64,000 bases of DNA, taken from the NCBI GenBank assembly GCA_050949645.1, contig JBMNGC010000001.1, positions 2,914,001 to 2,978,000 of the forward strand. The letters are read 5' to 3'. The stretch's first letter is position 1. Every line of letters begins with the position of its first letter. Below, piece by piece: positions 34,418 to 44,232 of this stretch. This DNA is from RUG369 sp050949645 (GTDB lineage: Bacteria > Planctomycetota > Planctomycetia > Pirellulales > Thermoguttaceae). The translations under genes and the position numbers were made by a program. Below the pieces are notes generated by a model, which saw only the letters and a list, made by a program, of their open reading frames with translations, was not told the origin of the DNA and did no database searches.

Positions 34418-36781
34418 TCAGACCATCCCCCAGCGACGTCGGAGGATCCAGTCGGCGGTCATAAGGAGGACGAAGGCGATCAGGACGGGCCAAGTATCGT
34501 AGAGGGTGATCCTTTCTTCGTGGGCGTCGACAATTTTTCCACGTTCCTTAAGGAGCTCTTCAAGGTAGCTCTTGAATTCGGTTGGCTCAATCACGCTTCC
34601 CTGCGTCGTGGCGGCGAGCGCTTCCAAGACCTCGATCGCCGCGCCGGGACGCTCGAGCTCCAGGTTCTTTTCGGAGACGAGGAATCGCGAACGACCCGTC
34701 TGTAACGTTTCCCCCGACGCGGAGATAAGCGCCGCTTCGATTCGATAATCGCCGAGCGCGCTCGTCGCGCCGCCCGATCCGCGCCAGATATTCCCCTCGC
34801 GCGCGAGCGTTACGTTTTCACGCGTTCCGTCGGGCCCGACGATCGACGCCTCGGCGCGAACCTCGTCGACGTTCTCGCCCTCTTTCGGGCGATAGACGAC
34901 GCTGAACTCCGCCGGTTCCTCGGGCGCAAGTCTCGGATTCTCGGGCTCAACGAGGAGTTCGCCCTCGAGCGCCTCGTCCGATCGCGCCGACCATAAGAGC
35001 AGCTGTCGCCAGAATTTAGCGTGCGTCTCTTCTTGACCGCGCATCCTCCATCGCCACGTCGAGTCGGTCGCGACGACCGCGACGCGCCCGAGACCGTAAC
35101 GCTGGGTGATAAGGAGAGGATAGCTCGGCGCGCTCGAGGATCCGACCTGGCGCGCGGCGAGGAGCGTCGTCGCGTTGCGCTTGACGCGTCCGACGCGGTA
35201 GACGTCCTTGAGGGGCGGCGTCGCGCGCCAGATTTCGAGGTTCTTTTTCGCGTCGACGTTGAGATCGATCGCAAACGCGTCGCGGGACGCGAGCGCGTCC
35301 TCCGTCGGCGTCGCGATGAAGTCGCCGACGATCCGCGATCGCTGCGACTCCGAGGTCGCCGATTCGTAGTCGGACAGATCCGCGTCGAGCGGGACCCTCG
35401 CCGCCTCAAGCGTTTCGACGGGCAGCAGGTCCGCGAGGGGCGTCGACGCGTAGCCCCCGAGGCTCAGCGAACGTTCGCCCGCGAGCGCGACGAGCCCCGC
35501 GCCCCCTTCCACGAGTTTGGCGAGCGCCTCGAGCTCCTCCGGTTGGAACGCGGTCGCGTCGACGTCGCCGAGGATATACGTCGCGTACTTACCCTCCGAA
35601 AAGAAGGGTTCGACGAGGGAATTTCGAGAGTTCGCGAGCGTTGAAACAAGCTCCGCTTCCGTCCTGTCGGGGAACTTGGAAATGAGCGCCGACGTCGGAG
35701 GACGCCAGTATTGCACGAGGACGTCGGAGTATGAGTCGAGCGCTGCGCGCAGGAAATTCTGCTCGTAACGTCGCGTGCCCTCGATATAGAGCGCCTTGAC
35801 GCCCCCGTCGACCGCCTTAACGAACCCGCTGAGCTCGTTGTTCGCGTCGAGGAGCTCATTCGTCTGGACAGGGGTCGAAACGCGGAGCTTCCATTCCCCC
35901 GCGGTCGTCGGCTTGTAGGTAAAACTCCATGGGATCGTCGCGTCGTCCGAATTTGGCGTTAGCGTCGTCGTTCCGACGACCGTCGTTTCGCCGGGCGAGG
36001 TCTCGAATTCAAAGTTGACCGGAATCTCGCGCTCGGCGAACCCGACCGCGCGGAGCTGGCCCGAGACGGTAAATTGGTTGCCGATAAAGACGCGTTCGTT
36101 GGCGCGTAGCTCCGCGATCGCGAGGTCGCGAATCGCCGCCGACCCCGACCTTGAGCCGAAGGGTACGACGTTGATCGGTCGCTCGGCGTCGCGGTATCGT
36201 AGCGCGGCATCCTGCGGCGTCGTCGCCTCGAGGTCCCATGACCGCTGGGATCCGTCCGAGAGCGCCGCGACGCTCAGGAGCCTCTTGCCGGTCGTTTTTC
36301 TCAGTTCGTCCTCGAGGACTTCGCCGAGTCGCGTTTCGCGCCCGGTCGGCGCCTCGGGAAAAGCGACGACCCCGTCCGTCACGGTCAGCTCTTCGGTCGT
36401 CTCGCCGAACCCGACGACATGGACGTCGAACTCTTCGCATAGCTCTTTTAGAACCGGCTGAGCGTCCTTAAAGGCCGCGCGCATCGCGTCGTAGCGACTT
36501 AACCCGGACCCGTCGCCGTCGGCGATCGACATGCTTTCAGAGAGATCGCACAGGAGCGTGACGGTCGCCGGAAGCGTCTCGACGACGACGAAGGAAATCG
36601 ACGGTCGCGTGAGCAGAATCGCGAAGAGAGGGAGCGCAAGGAGCCGCAGGCCCATTTCAACCCTGCGACGCGTCGTCGACAGTCCGCGCGTTCGAGGCGC
36701 GATAAAGAGCACGACGCCGGCGATGGCGGCAAGGAGAAGAGCGACAAGGGTCCAGCTCCCGCCCAGCGGGTTGAAATTCAT
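34418..36781 (-). CDS. Membrane protein with von Willebrand A-like and amidotransferase-like parts
   Basis: 787 residues. Two N-terminal membrane helices (about 10-28 and 43-64) precede a VWA-like domain whose MIDAS motif is visible as CDLSESMS near residue 80. Then come beta-sandwich regions, a flavodoxin/amidotransferase-like stretch (GGAGLVALAGERSLSLGGY near 440), more beta structure, and a C-terminal membrane helix followed by RRRWG. This architecture is common in planctomycete genomes, usually beside a MoxR ATPase and DUF58 protein; here neither is adjacent. Function unknown; an envelope-stress or chaperone-like role is inferred only by analogy. Confidence 0.8.
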   Translation of the reverse strand: MNFNPLGGSWTLVALLLAAIAGVVLFIAPRTRGLSTTRRRVEMGLRLLALPLFAILLTRPSISFVVVETLPATVTLLCDLSESMSIADGDGSGLSRYDAMRAAFKDAQPVLKELCEEFDVHVVGFGETTEELTVTDGVVAFPEAPTGRETRLGEVLEDELRKTTGKRLLSVAALSDGSQRSWDLEATTPQDAALRYRDAERPINVVPFGSRSGSAAIRDLAIAELRANERVFIGNQFTVSGQLRAVGFAEREIPVNFEFETSPGETTVVGTTTLTPNSDDATIPWSFTYKPTTAGEWKLRVSTPVQTNELLDANNELSGFVKAVDGGVKALYIEGTRRYEQNFLRAALDSYSDVLVQYWRPPTSALISKFPDRTEAELVSTLANSRNSLVEPFFSEGKYATYILGDVDATAFQPEELEALAKLVEGGAGLVALAGERSLSLGGYASTPLADLLPVETLEAARVPLDADLSDYESATSESQRSRIVGDFIATPTEDALASRDAFAIDLNVDAKKNLEIWRATPPLKDVYRVGRVKRNATTLLAARQVGSSSAPSYPLLITQRYGLGRVAVVATDSTWRWRMRGQEETHAKFWRQLLLWSARSDEALEGELLVEPENPRLAPEEPAEFSVVYRPKEGENVDEVRAEASIVGPDGTRENVTLAREGNIWRGSGGATSALGDYRIEAALISASGETLQTGRSRFLVSEKNLELERPGAAIEVLEALAATTQGSVIEPTEFKSYLEELLKERGKIVDAHEERITLYDTWPVLIAFVLLMTADWILRRRWGMV

Positions 36782-36921
36782 GGTTTTTTTCCAGCGGTTA
36801 GCGACCTGTTGGCCGCGAAGGGATCAGCGATGCAATCGTCGCGCTTCGAACGCCGGCGCGATTCCGGCTCCAAAGGACGAACGTCCTGCGGCATTCTAGC
36901 TTATTATTGAGCTTAAGACAA

Positions 36922-36962
36922 TAAAAAAAGCGCCGCGGGAACCGAAAATTTCCCGCGACGCC
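36922..36962 (-). terminator. Terminator of the GH106 gene at 37028
   Basis: Stem GCGtCGCGGGAA with TTCCCGCGGCGC (one mismatch) followed by seven T on the minus strand. Confidence 0.85.
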
Positions 36963-37027
36963 CTTATCTTGCGTTCGCCGCGACCGCGCAAGGCCTCAAG
37001 AGGCCGTCGCGACTAGCCGCGCGTCGG

Positions 37028-40000
37028 TCATTTTTCCTCGGCGATCACGACCGGCCCGAAGAGCCCGGACTTCTTCAGCGGAGAATCGGGCGTGTAGGTG
37101 TTGACCGGACACCATGTTTTTCGCTGATCCTCTGGCAGTTTGGAGTCGCCGATGAGACGGTTGACCCAGCAGTTAACGACGTCGATCTCGATCGTGTTTT
37201 CGCCCTCTTTGACGAACCCCGAGACGTCGAGACGCAGCGGCGCGGTCCAGACCCCGCCGACATACTCGCCGTTGATCTTGACCTTCGCCATTTCAGAGAC
37301 GGCGCCGAGGGAGAGGAAGACCTTGCCCTGAGGCGCGGCGTCAAGATCGAAGGTCGTTCGGTAGACCGCCGTTCCGGAGTAATACTTGATCGCGTCGTCG
37401 TCGGAGAGCGACCAGTCGGTCAGGGCGTCGAACTTCACCGTTTCCTTCGGACCGCGCGCAATTTCACCGGAATCAAAGGTCACGTCCCAATCGGAATCGA
37501 GCTCCGCAATCGTCGTGAGTTCGAAGTCGTTCGAGGTTGCGTTCGGTTCGCCGGAGGTCGCGTCGGTATCCTTCGCAAAGACGACGAAGAAACTCTGCTG
37601 CGCGGCGAAGGAAAGGGGCATGGTCGTTCGTCCGTCCTTCGCGGTCCACGCTTTCGCGTCGTGCGTTTCGCCAGTCGTCGGGTCCCAGATTTCCGGAACC
37701 TTGCCCGAGACGCGGAACGTGATCGCGACGTCCTTGAGCTCGGCGTCCGTCTGGTTCGCGACGAAGTAGAGATCGGAATCCTTCAGCGTGCGACGACCAT
37801 AGACGAGCGAGGTCGCCGGATCATATTCGCAATCGGGTTTCAGGTCGATCATCTCGAACGCTTCCTCTATCGAGAGTCCGGACGCGATCGTTCCCTTGTC
37901 GGCCTTGCGACTCTTGACGTTCACGCCGTCGACGTCGCCCCAGAGCTCGTCGGCGAGTTCCTTAACCTCCGCGTCTGCCTGAGGATAGTTCTGGAGACTC
38001 GGGGAACGCGTCGGCTTCGGACCGAGAACGAACGCGCCATCTTCCACGAGTTCCTTAATGCGCCTGAGGAGCTCGGGTCGCATCGTTTCGAGAGGCGGAA
38101 GGACAAGGAGTCGGTACCGCGTTCCGTGCGGGAGCGTCAGTAGGCCGTTTTCGTCGACGCTCGTCGTTTCGCGGAGGACTTCGCCGTTGATGAAGTCGAA
38201 CTGATAGCCGGAGGGGAGGGGCGGATCGACGATTCCAACCATCTTCGGAGCGTCTTCGCCGATGAAATAGGCGACGTCGGCGACGTTAAGACCCTGCTGA
38301 AGCATGTAGTTCACCCGCTTGAGGTACATGACGTACAGGTCAAGCTGATTGAACCACGTGTTGTGACGGTTGAACTCGTTGCCAAACCACGCGTTAAAGC
38401 CAGGAACGCGCTCGTCAGGCTGCTGGACAAAGAGGTGAAGGAGCGTGTTGTTAATTCCGTCGGCGAAGAACCGGTCCGTGCGCTTCTTCATATTGACGGG
38501 GCTGCGGCTGTAAGGCGCGCCCGCGCAAGTGTTCGATTCGGACCAGATCCGCGTTTTACCGTAGATGTGGCCGCAAGAGGACGCGATTCGGTTCTCGATA
38601 TCGCCAAGATCGCCTTCGCTCCAGTATTCGCCGGCGATTTCGTCGGACTGTCCCCCGTATTGCAGGAATTCGCCGGGGAAGCCCCAGTGACCGTAGCATT
38701 CAAGCCAGGTTTTCTTGCCATATTTGTTGCTCGCGTCGCGGAGGCCGCCGACGTAGGAGTAGGCGACTTCGTCGGCGATGAAGCGACGGAGGTCCCAGAG
38801 GAACCGGTCGGAGACGTCGAGATTGCTCGCGACCGCGCCGTAGAAGACGGGCATGTAAGGGGTCGGATCATAGCCGAAGGAGGCCTCGAACTTCTCGGCA
38901 AAGTCGTCCGTGTAGTTCTGACCGCCCATCTCGTAGCTGTCCTGGACGACGGTCGTGAAGGATTTCATATCTTCAGCGGGGAACCGTTGGATGAGGTCGA
39001 GCATGTACGCGTTGAAATGCTCGATCGTGTGTTCGCGGCTCATCTTGTCGACTTCGTAGCCGGTCGCTTCGGGTACGGCGGGCGCATTCTTCGCGCCGGT
39101 CGGAACGCATCCGAAACGCACGACGACCCATTTTCCGTCGGGGACGTCCCATGTCAGGAGTCCGTCCTCGAACGAGTCGGCGAGATCGATCGCTTGCGTC
39201 GGATCATAGGCCCCGACGGAGTCAAATCGGGCCGGCTCAACGGCGGGCGCCCACTGATATTCCTCCCACATCGGGTGAGGAGTCTCGTGCATCTTCGCGA
39301 GAGTCTGGTTGAAGACCTGATTCACGACGGGGGTCGCCTGGAGCGTCACTTTTGAGAGCCCGGAATCCCGGTCGCTCGTCACGACGAGTTCGAAGTCGGT
39401 CGACGTCGTCGCGTTGAAGTTCGCGGTCACCGGCGCGTAGGGGATGAACCCGACGTTGATCGCGGAGTTATAACGGCTGATCGGGAAGGTTGCGAGTTTC
39501 TCCTTCTCGCCGTCGACGGTCGCGTAAAGCTCGGCGGTAGCGACGAGGGGCTGGTCTCTGAATTCCACGACGATTCCGCGCGCCGTAAAGGGCTCGGCGC
39601 TCGTGAGCGCGATCGCGGTCGGTTCGTGCGCCTTGAGATCGTAACCGCCTTCTTGAGCGGCGACGACGAGCGCGCCGTAACCTTCAGGAGCGGGATAGGC
39701 GACGACGTTCACGTCCTGATACTCGTCTTCGGGCGCGCCTTGGAACTCGGGGCGCGCGAGCTCAACTTTGACCTCGCCGGGGCCCTCGACGAGCGTCTCG
39801 CTCTGGACGAGATAGCGCATCGCCATGTCGTGCTTCACCCACGGACCGCCCGACTGGCTCCATCCCGGCGAGTTGAAGATTCCAACTTCGACGCCGATTT
39901 CGGAGCCCGTCTTGAACGCCTGATGGACGATCGCCCACCATTCGTCGGAGAAGAATCGCACTGGACCGGTCGGCACGGCGTCTTGACCGATGTCGCCGAT

Positions 40001-40306
40001 ATAGGCGCGGTCAATTCCGACGGACTTCATCGCGATGAGGTCCTTTGTCACGCCTTCGCGCGACGAGTTGCCCGAAAGCCAGTACCAGTAAGCGCCGGTT
40101 CGGACGACGTCGACTGGGTCGACGAAGTCGGCGAGGAGCTCGCCGCGATCAGGCGCGGTTGGCAGCTGATTCGTATCGGCGGGCATTTTGTGGGAAAATT
40201 GTAGATCGTTTGCGCGCTGAGCATAGAGAGACGCGCTGAACGCGACAAGGATCGTCGCGACGAGCGCCGCGCAAGGAATGAATCTGCGTCTGGGGATGGT
40301 GGTCAT
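37028..40306 (-). CDS. Exported glycoside hydrolase, GH106 family (alpha-L-rhamnosidase type)
   Basis: 1,092 residues. Family members remove alpha-L-rhamnose from plant or algal polysaccharides. ATG at 40306 begins a signal peptide (MTTIPRRRFIPCAALVATIL, cut near YAQ); a longer frame to 40411 is excluded because the likely promoter lies inside it. Family hallmarks: AYWYWLSGNSSREGVTKDL near the N-terminus, GIFNSPGWSQSGGPWV, central catalytic TIM barrel, and C-terminal beta-sandwich (VWTAPLRLDVSGFVKEG, then NCWVNRLIGDSKLP) ending in LKKSGLFGPV. A second, distant family member is at 60427. No transporter or regulator is adjacent. Confidence 0.88.
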   Translation of the reverse strand: MTTIPRRRFIPCAALVATILVAFSASLYAQRANDLQFSHKMPADTNQLPTAPDRGELLADFVDPVDVVRTGAYWYWLSGNSSREGVTKDLIAMKSVGIDRAYIGDIGQDAVPTGPVRFFSDEWWAIVHQAFKTGSEIGVEVGIFNSPGWSQSGGPWVKHDMAMRYLVQSETLVEGPGEVKVELARPEFQGAPEDEYQDVNVVAYPAPEGYGALVVAAQEGGYDLKAHEPTAIALTSAEPFTARGIVVEFRDQPLVATAELYATVDGEKEKLATFPISRYNSAINVGFIPYAPVTANFNATTSTDFELVVTSDRDSGLSKVTLQATPVVNQVFNQTLAKMHETPHPMWEEYQWAPAVEPARFDSVGAYDPTQAIDLADSFEDGLLTWDVPDGKWVVVRFGCVPTGAKNAPAVPEATGYEVDKMSREHTIEHFNAYMLDLIQRFPAEDMKSFTTVVQDSYEMGGQNYTDDFAEKFEASFGYDPTPYMPVFYGAVASNLDVSDRFLWDLRRFIADEVAYSYVGGLRDASNKYGKKTWLECYGHWGFPGEFLQYGGQSDEIAGEYWSEGDLGDIENRIASSCGHIYGKTRIWSESNTCAGAPYSRSPVNMKKRTDRFFADGINNTLLHLFVQQPDERVPGFNAWFGNEFNRHNTWFNQLDLYVMYLKRVNYMLQQGLNVADVAYFIGEDAPKMVGIVDPPLPSGYQFDFINGEVLRETTSVDENGLLTLPHGTRYRLLVLPPLETMRPELLRRIKELVEDGAFVLGPKPTRSPSLQNYPQADAEVKELADELWGDVDGVNVKSRKADKGTIASGLSIEEAFEMIDLKPDCEYDPATSLVYGRRTLKDSDLYFVANQTDAELKDVAITFRVSGKVPEIWDPTTGETHDAKAWTAKDGRTTMPLSFAAQQSFFVVFAKDTDATSGEPNATSNDFELTTIAELDSDWDVTFDSGEIARGPKETVKFDALTDWSLSDDDAIKYYSGTAVYRTTFDLDAAPQGKVFLSLGAVSEMAKVKINGEYVGGVWTAPLRLDVSGFVKEGENTIEIDVVNCWVNRLIGDSKLPEDQRKTWCPVNTYTPDSPLKKSGLFGPVVIAEEK

Positions 40307-40388
40307 AAAGACGGTTCTTTCTGGGGTTGGGGGGAACGAGGCGCGACCGATTTGGACGACGCGGTCGCAACTGTCTTGATCAGAGGCC

Positions 40389-40397
40389 ATTATAACA
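40389..40397 (-). promoter_or_regulatory. Extended -10 promoter of the GH106 gene
   Basis: On the minus strand TGTTATAAT (TATAAT at plus 40389-40394 with an upstream TG) without a clear -35. It places the transcript start near 40381, consistent with translation from 40306. Confidence 0.5.
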
Positions 40398-40455
40398 GGC
40401 TTAACACGCATTTACCACACAAATCAACCGAAAAATGAACCGTGACTCCATTTTT

Positions 40456-40484
40456 TTGATGCAAAAGAACCGCGCCTCTATAAT
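40456..40484 (+). promoter_or_regulatory. Promoter of the acyltransferase gene
   Basis: TTGATG (40456-40461), 17-bp spacer, TATAAT (40479-40484); about 75 bp before the start codon. Confidence 0.7.
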
Positions 40485-40561
40485 ACTTGAGAGATAATCG
40501 GATAAGTTGCGATCTTCGCGTCGCTCAAGACACAAGCGTCTCAACGTGGAGAGGGTCAGTT

Positions 40562-42400
40562 ATGAGTAAAAAGAAGCGCGCCCGTGCGCAGAGAAAGTAT
40601 TCCGATCCTGATTACGACGCGTATGTTAAGGAACTCAAGAAGGATCGGAAAAAGCGCGACAGGGCAGATATTTACCAAACGCAGGACGAACCGCCCCCCG
40701 TCGCGGACTCGTCCGTCTCTAACGACGTGACGGACGTTCAGAAAAAGTTGCGTCGTCGCGCCTCGCAACGCCTCGCGTCCCTCGACGCGTTGCGTGGACT
40801 CAACATGCTTTGCATCGTCGGGCTCGCGACGCTCGTCACGCTCGTCTGCAACCTGCATATTTCAGACTTCCGCGTCTTCGGAGAGGACGCCGTTCAGGCG
40901 GCGACCTCCTTCCGTCAACATTGGCCGGGCCCGGCGCCGGAGACAATCGCGAAACATATGCGTCACGTTGAGTGGAACGGGGCGCTGCATCATGATACGA
41001 TCTTCCCCCTCTTTCTGTTCCTCGCGGGCGTCTCTTTTCCCTTTTCACTTCGGAAACAGCGCGCGAACGGGCGTTCAATGTTCCGTATTCTCTGCAAAGC
41101 GTTTCGACGCGGATTCGCGCTCATATTCTTGGGAATTATATATTCCAATACGGTGAAATTTGACTTTGCACACCTGCGGTATATGGGCGTGCTCCAGCAT
41201 ATCGGTTTGGCGTGGTTCTTTGCGGCGCTCATCTATCTTATGCTTCACCGGCACGTTAAGTCGTTGTTGACGATCTGCGCCTTAATGCTCGTTTCCTACT
41301 GGCTCGTCGTCGCGCTCGTTCCTGCGCCCGACGTCGCGCCGGAGGAAGCGTTTACGAAAGAGGCGTTTGCGAGCCGCGCTAAGGAGCTCTTCAAGGTCCA
41401 GCAGCCGTACGGTCTCGTCGACGCCGAGGAGCCCGACGTTGCGCCTGCGGAAGAGACAAACTCCGTAGCGCCGGCGGACGAGAACTCGACGCTCGCCGAT
41501 TCTGAGGAACCCGTCGTGGACGCCGCCGACGACTCCGAAGAGAGCGCCGTCGCGCACAAGGGGGTGAAAATCGTTCCTATCTTCGAGAATAACGCGCTTC
41601 CCGACTTCGACGCGCCCGATTACCCCGAGATCGGCTCCGTCGCCCATAATATGTTGCCTGAAGGGTGCATTGTGAACTATCTCAATCGTATCCTCGTTCC
41701 AGGCAAGCTGTATCATCAGCCGATGAACGTCGAGCGCGAGCTCAGTACCGGCAAGCTTTATCTTGTCGAGGGAGAAGGCGACGAACGCACGGTCGAGGAG
41801 ATCACGGAATACGATCCGGCGCTCTACCGCCAGATGCGCGATCCGGAAGGGCTCGCTTCGACATGGCCCGCGATTGTGACCGCGCTCCTCGGGATGCTCT
41901 TCGGCGGCGTTTTGACGCGCGAAAACGAGGTCTACTCGAAGTGGCGCAAGTTCCTCATCATGACGGTCGGAGGCCTGCTCCTCCTCGCGATCGGCTTTGC
42001 GTGGCACCTGGTCTTCCCGATCAACAAGAATCTCTGGAACAGCTCCTTTGTCTGCTTTGTCGGAGGGTATTCCGCGCTCGCGCTCGCGATCTTCTACCTG
42101 GTCATCGATATCTTCCCCTTCAAGTGGCTGGCGTTCCCCTTCGTCGTTGTCGGTATGAATTCGATCACGATCTACCTGGCCGCGCGGATTGTCAACTTCA
42201 ACCACATGCGCGACTTCTTCTTCGCCGACGCGATCCAACGCTTCGTCCCCACGACTTGCACGATTATCGACGAAGCCGGCGCGGAGGCCGTCTTTGAAAC
42301 GAGCGCGTTCACAAGTATCGCGACCGTAGCCGCCGGACTTCTCGTCGCATGGGGGTTCCTCTACTGGCTCTATCGGCGTAAGATTTTCCTGAAAGTCTAG
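40562..42400 (+). CDS. HGSNAT/DUF5009-type membrane acyltransferase
   Basis: 612 residues. ATG at 40562 has GGAG and AGGG upstream. A basic cytoplasmic N-terminus (about 75 residues) leads to RLASLDALRGLNMLCIVG, the start of the DUF5009/heparan-alpha-glucosaminide acetyltransferase-like fold, then the conserved HDTIFPLFLFLAGVSFPFSL. Around ten membrane helices follow, with a large periplasmic insert (about residues 255-420) that includes an acidic low-complexity run. Relatives transfer acetyl groups across the membrane to sugar amines; substrate here is unknown. The insert is unusually long for the family, to my knowledge. Confidence 0.82.
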   Translation: MSKKKRARAQRKYSDPDYDAYVKELKKDRKKRDRADIYQTQDEPPPVADSSVSNDVTDVQKKLRRRASQRLASLDALRGLNMLCIVGLATLVTLVCNLHISDFRVFGEDAVQAATSFRQHWPGPAPETIAKHMRHVEWNGALHHDTIFPLFLFLAGVSFPFSLRKQRANGRSMFRILCKAFRRGFALIFLGIIYSNTVKFDFAHLRYMGVLQHIGLAWFFAALIYLMLHRHVKSLLTICALMLVSYWLVVALVPAPDVAPEEAFTKEAFASRAKELFKVQQPYGLVDAEEPDVAPAEETNSVAPADENSTLADSEEPVVDAADDSEESAVAHKGVKIVPIFENNALPDFDAPDYPEIGSVAHNMLPEGCIVNYLNRILVPGKLYHQPMNVERELSTGKLYLVEGEGDERTVEEITEYDPALYRQMRDPEGLASTWPAIVTALLGMLFGGVLTRENEVYSKWRKFLIMTVGGLLLLAIGFAWHLVFPINKNLWNSSFVCFVGGYSALALAIFYLVIDIFPFKWLAFPFVVVGMNSITIYLAARIVNFNHMRDFFFADAIQRFVPTTCTIIDEAGAEAVFETSAFTSIATVAAGLLVAWGFLYWLYRRKIFLKV

Positions 42401-42431
42401 TCGCTCAGACGACCCTTTGCCCCCTGGGACG

Positions 42432-42473
42432 TAAAAAGCCGCCGCGACGTTGGAGAACCAGCGTCGCGGCGGC
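42432..42473. terminator. Terminator between the acyltransferase and PIG-L genes
   Basis: Very strong stem GCCGCCGCGACG/CGTCGCGGCGGC with T-run on the minus strand and a weaker T-tract on the plus strand; shared by convergent genes. Confidence 0.85.
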
Positions 42474-42500
42474 GTCCTTTCTGTAAGCGCGTGTTTCAGG

Positions 42501-43289
42501 TTACGCGTTGAGCCATTCTTCGTACTTCGGGTCGAGCCACGAGACGTCGTTGAGCGCGTCGCCAAGAGGGTCGATATCCTCCTGGGAGAGGCCAAGGTAA
42601 TTGTGCCGGCGCCACCCCTCCGCGTATTTGAATTTTCCAGAGAGATTGCCGACGAGCGCGGAATTCATCCGCATCGACTCAATGTACGCGCTGTAACCCT
42701 GCGTCGCGTCGAGCCATGCGCCCTGGCTCTCGTGACATGCGAGCGCCGCGCTTTTGCGATCGATCACGGACGTCACGTCGACGTAAAGTTCCGAGCGAAC
42801 GACTTTGCGCATCATGTCGCGACCGCCGTGCGGCGCGCCGTGATAGACCGCGACGTCCTTGAAGGTCGCGGGCGTCGGCGGCTCAACGGGCGCGTTCGGC
42901 ATGCATCGACAGAACGCGGCGGTGTAGGTGAGACGAACCGCGTTTTGGTGATCTTCCATGTAGTCGGCAGGGGACTGGCAGAGGACGACGTCGGGATTCA
43001 CTTCGCGCATAACCGCGGTGAGTCGCATGAGGGGCCGATGAGAAAAAGTGACGTCGAGGTCGTCGACGAGCGATTCGTGATAACTCGCACCGAGGAGCGT
43101 CGCCGCCGCTCGCGCTTCCTTGCGACGCACGCGGATAAGCTCCTCGCGACGAATCGTCTCGGAGCCCCACGAACCGTTCGCGATCGTCATGTAATGAATT
43201 TCATGGCCGCGATCCTTCAGGAGCGCGAGAGTGCCCGCCATCGTGAATTCAATATCGTCTGGATGGCACCCAACGGCGAAGACAATCAT
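42501..43289 (-). CDS. PIG-L family N-acetylglucosaminyl deacetylase
   Basis: 262 residues. Zinc-dependent deacetylases of this family act on GlcNAc-conjugates, as in bacillithiol or mycothiol synthesis and glycan trimming. The metal motif HPDD (residues 9-12) follows the start, and the second histidine lies in ADYMEDHQNA (about residue 113). No signal peptide, so cytoplasmic. 49 bp downstream of the lipoprotein gene on the same strand and so possibly co-transcribed with it. The substrate is not predicted. Confidence 0.87.
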   Translation of the reverse strand: MIVFAVGCHPDDIEFTMAGTLALLKDRGHEIHYMTIANGSWGSETIRREELIRVRRKEARAAATLLGASYHESLVDDLDVTFSHRPLMRLTAVMREVNPDVVLCQSPADYMEDHQNAVRLTYTAAFCRCMPNAPVEPPTPATFKDVAVYHGAPHGGRDMMRKVVRSELYVDVTSVIDRKSAALACHESQGAWLDATQGYSAYIESMRMNSALVGNLSGKFKYAEGWRRHNYLGLSQEDIDPLGDALNDVSWLDPKYEEWLNA

Positions 43290-43338
43290 TTTTTAGAAGT
43301 CCTTTGTTTGTCGTCTTGTCGTAAGACGGTTTATATCG

Positions 43339-44028
43339 TTAACGATTTGGGAAATCGGAATCCTGCGCGTAGGAGTCGTGCGGATCGTAGGGACAGAAGA
43401 GTTTCGAAACGTCTTTGGAGATCCTGACGATAAAGAGCTTCTGAAATTCGGTCTCTTCATAGTCGCTTACCGGGACCGGCGTCGGAGGATAGACAAACGG
43501 GGGCATCGACTCGCGGAACATCGTCTCCTGGTTGTTCACGTCGACAAGTCGGACGTGCAGCTTGCTGGAACCCTGATAAAACTGACTCGAATGACGCGTC
43601 TCGAAAGAGTCGACTTCGACTCCAATAACGTAATCGGCGCCGAGTTTGGCGCCAAGTTTCTCAAAACTTAACGAATTGAGTTCGTCCGTTTCAAAAGCGT
43701 CTTCGACCTCGGAATAGGGTATCCATTCGAGCTTTTTCTTTTTCTTATCCTTGAGATTTTGCGAAACGACGTACGTGATACCGGTCGCAAGATCGGCGTT
43801 CGGGTTCGAGGAGCCGTAGAGATTCAGGTTGGATCGACAGATCACGACCATCTTCGACCCCTTTTTGATTTCCTTGACCTCGCTTTGATGAATGGCGGGC
43901 GAATCGGTTCCGTAGATGAGATAATACGGCATCAATAACGCCCCGGCGCATCCGTTAGCGCTCAAGAGCGCGAGCGACGAGAGCGCCGCCAGGACTAACG
44001 CCATTAATTTGCTTCTCGCGTGGGTCAT
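43339..44028 (-). CDS. Lipoprotein of unknown function, CsgG-like features
   Basis: 229 residues. ATG at 44028 (AAGGA upstream) starts a lipoprotein signal peptide: hydrophobic stretch ALVLAALSSLALLS followed by ANGC. The mature part contains KLGADYVIGVEVDSF and LHVRLVDVNNQETMF, a pattern like the CsgG/LpoB fold of envelope lipoproteins, but the match is weak. Ends polar (SYAQDSDFPNR). It precedes the PIG-L gene by 49 bp. Confidence 0.72.
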   Translation of the reverse strand: MTHARSKLMALVLAALSSLALLSANGCAGALLMPYYLIYGTDSPAIHQSEVKEIKKGSKMVVICRSNLNLYGSSNPNADLATGITYVVSQNLKDKKKKKLEWIPYSEVEDAFETDELNSLSFEKLGAKLGADYVIGVEVDSFETRHSSQFYQGSSKLHVRLVDVNNQETMFRESMPPFVYPPTPVPVSDYEETEFQKLFIVRISKDVSKLFCPYDPHDSYAQDSDFPNR

Positions 44029-44232
44029 CTTGCAATCCTTTGCAGGGTAATCTATCATCATAGGCCGATCCGTCGGCAAAACTCCTCTATCTGCCCCTAT
44101 CGGACGTTGTAGTCTATAACTTTATTAAAATTTGCGCAATCGTTAAAATCGGATTATGGCGTCGCGGTAAAAAAAGAGCGTATCCGCGCTGCGTAAAGGT
44201 AGAAAAGTCGTTCGTAAGAAAAGGGAAATTCG

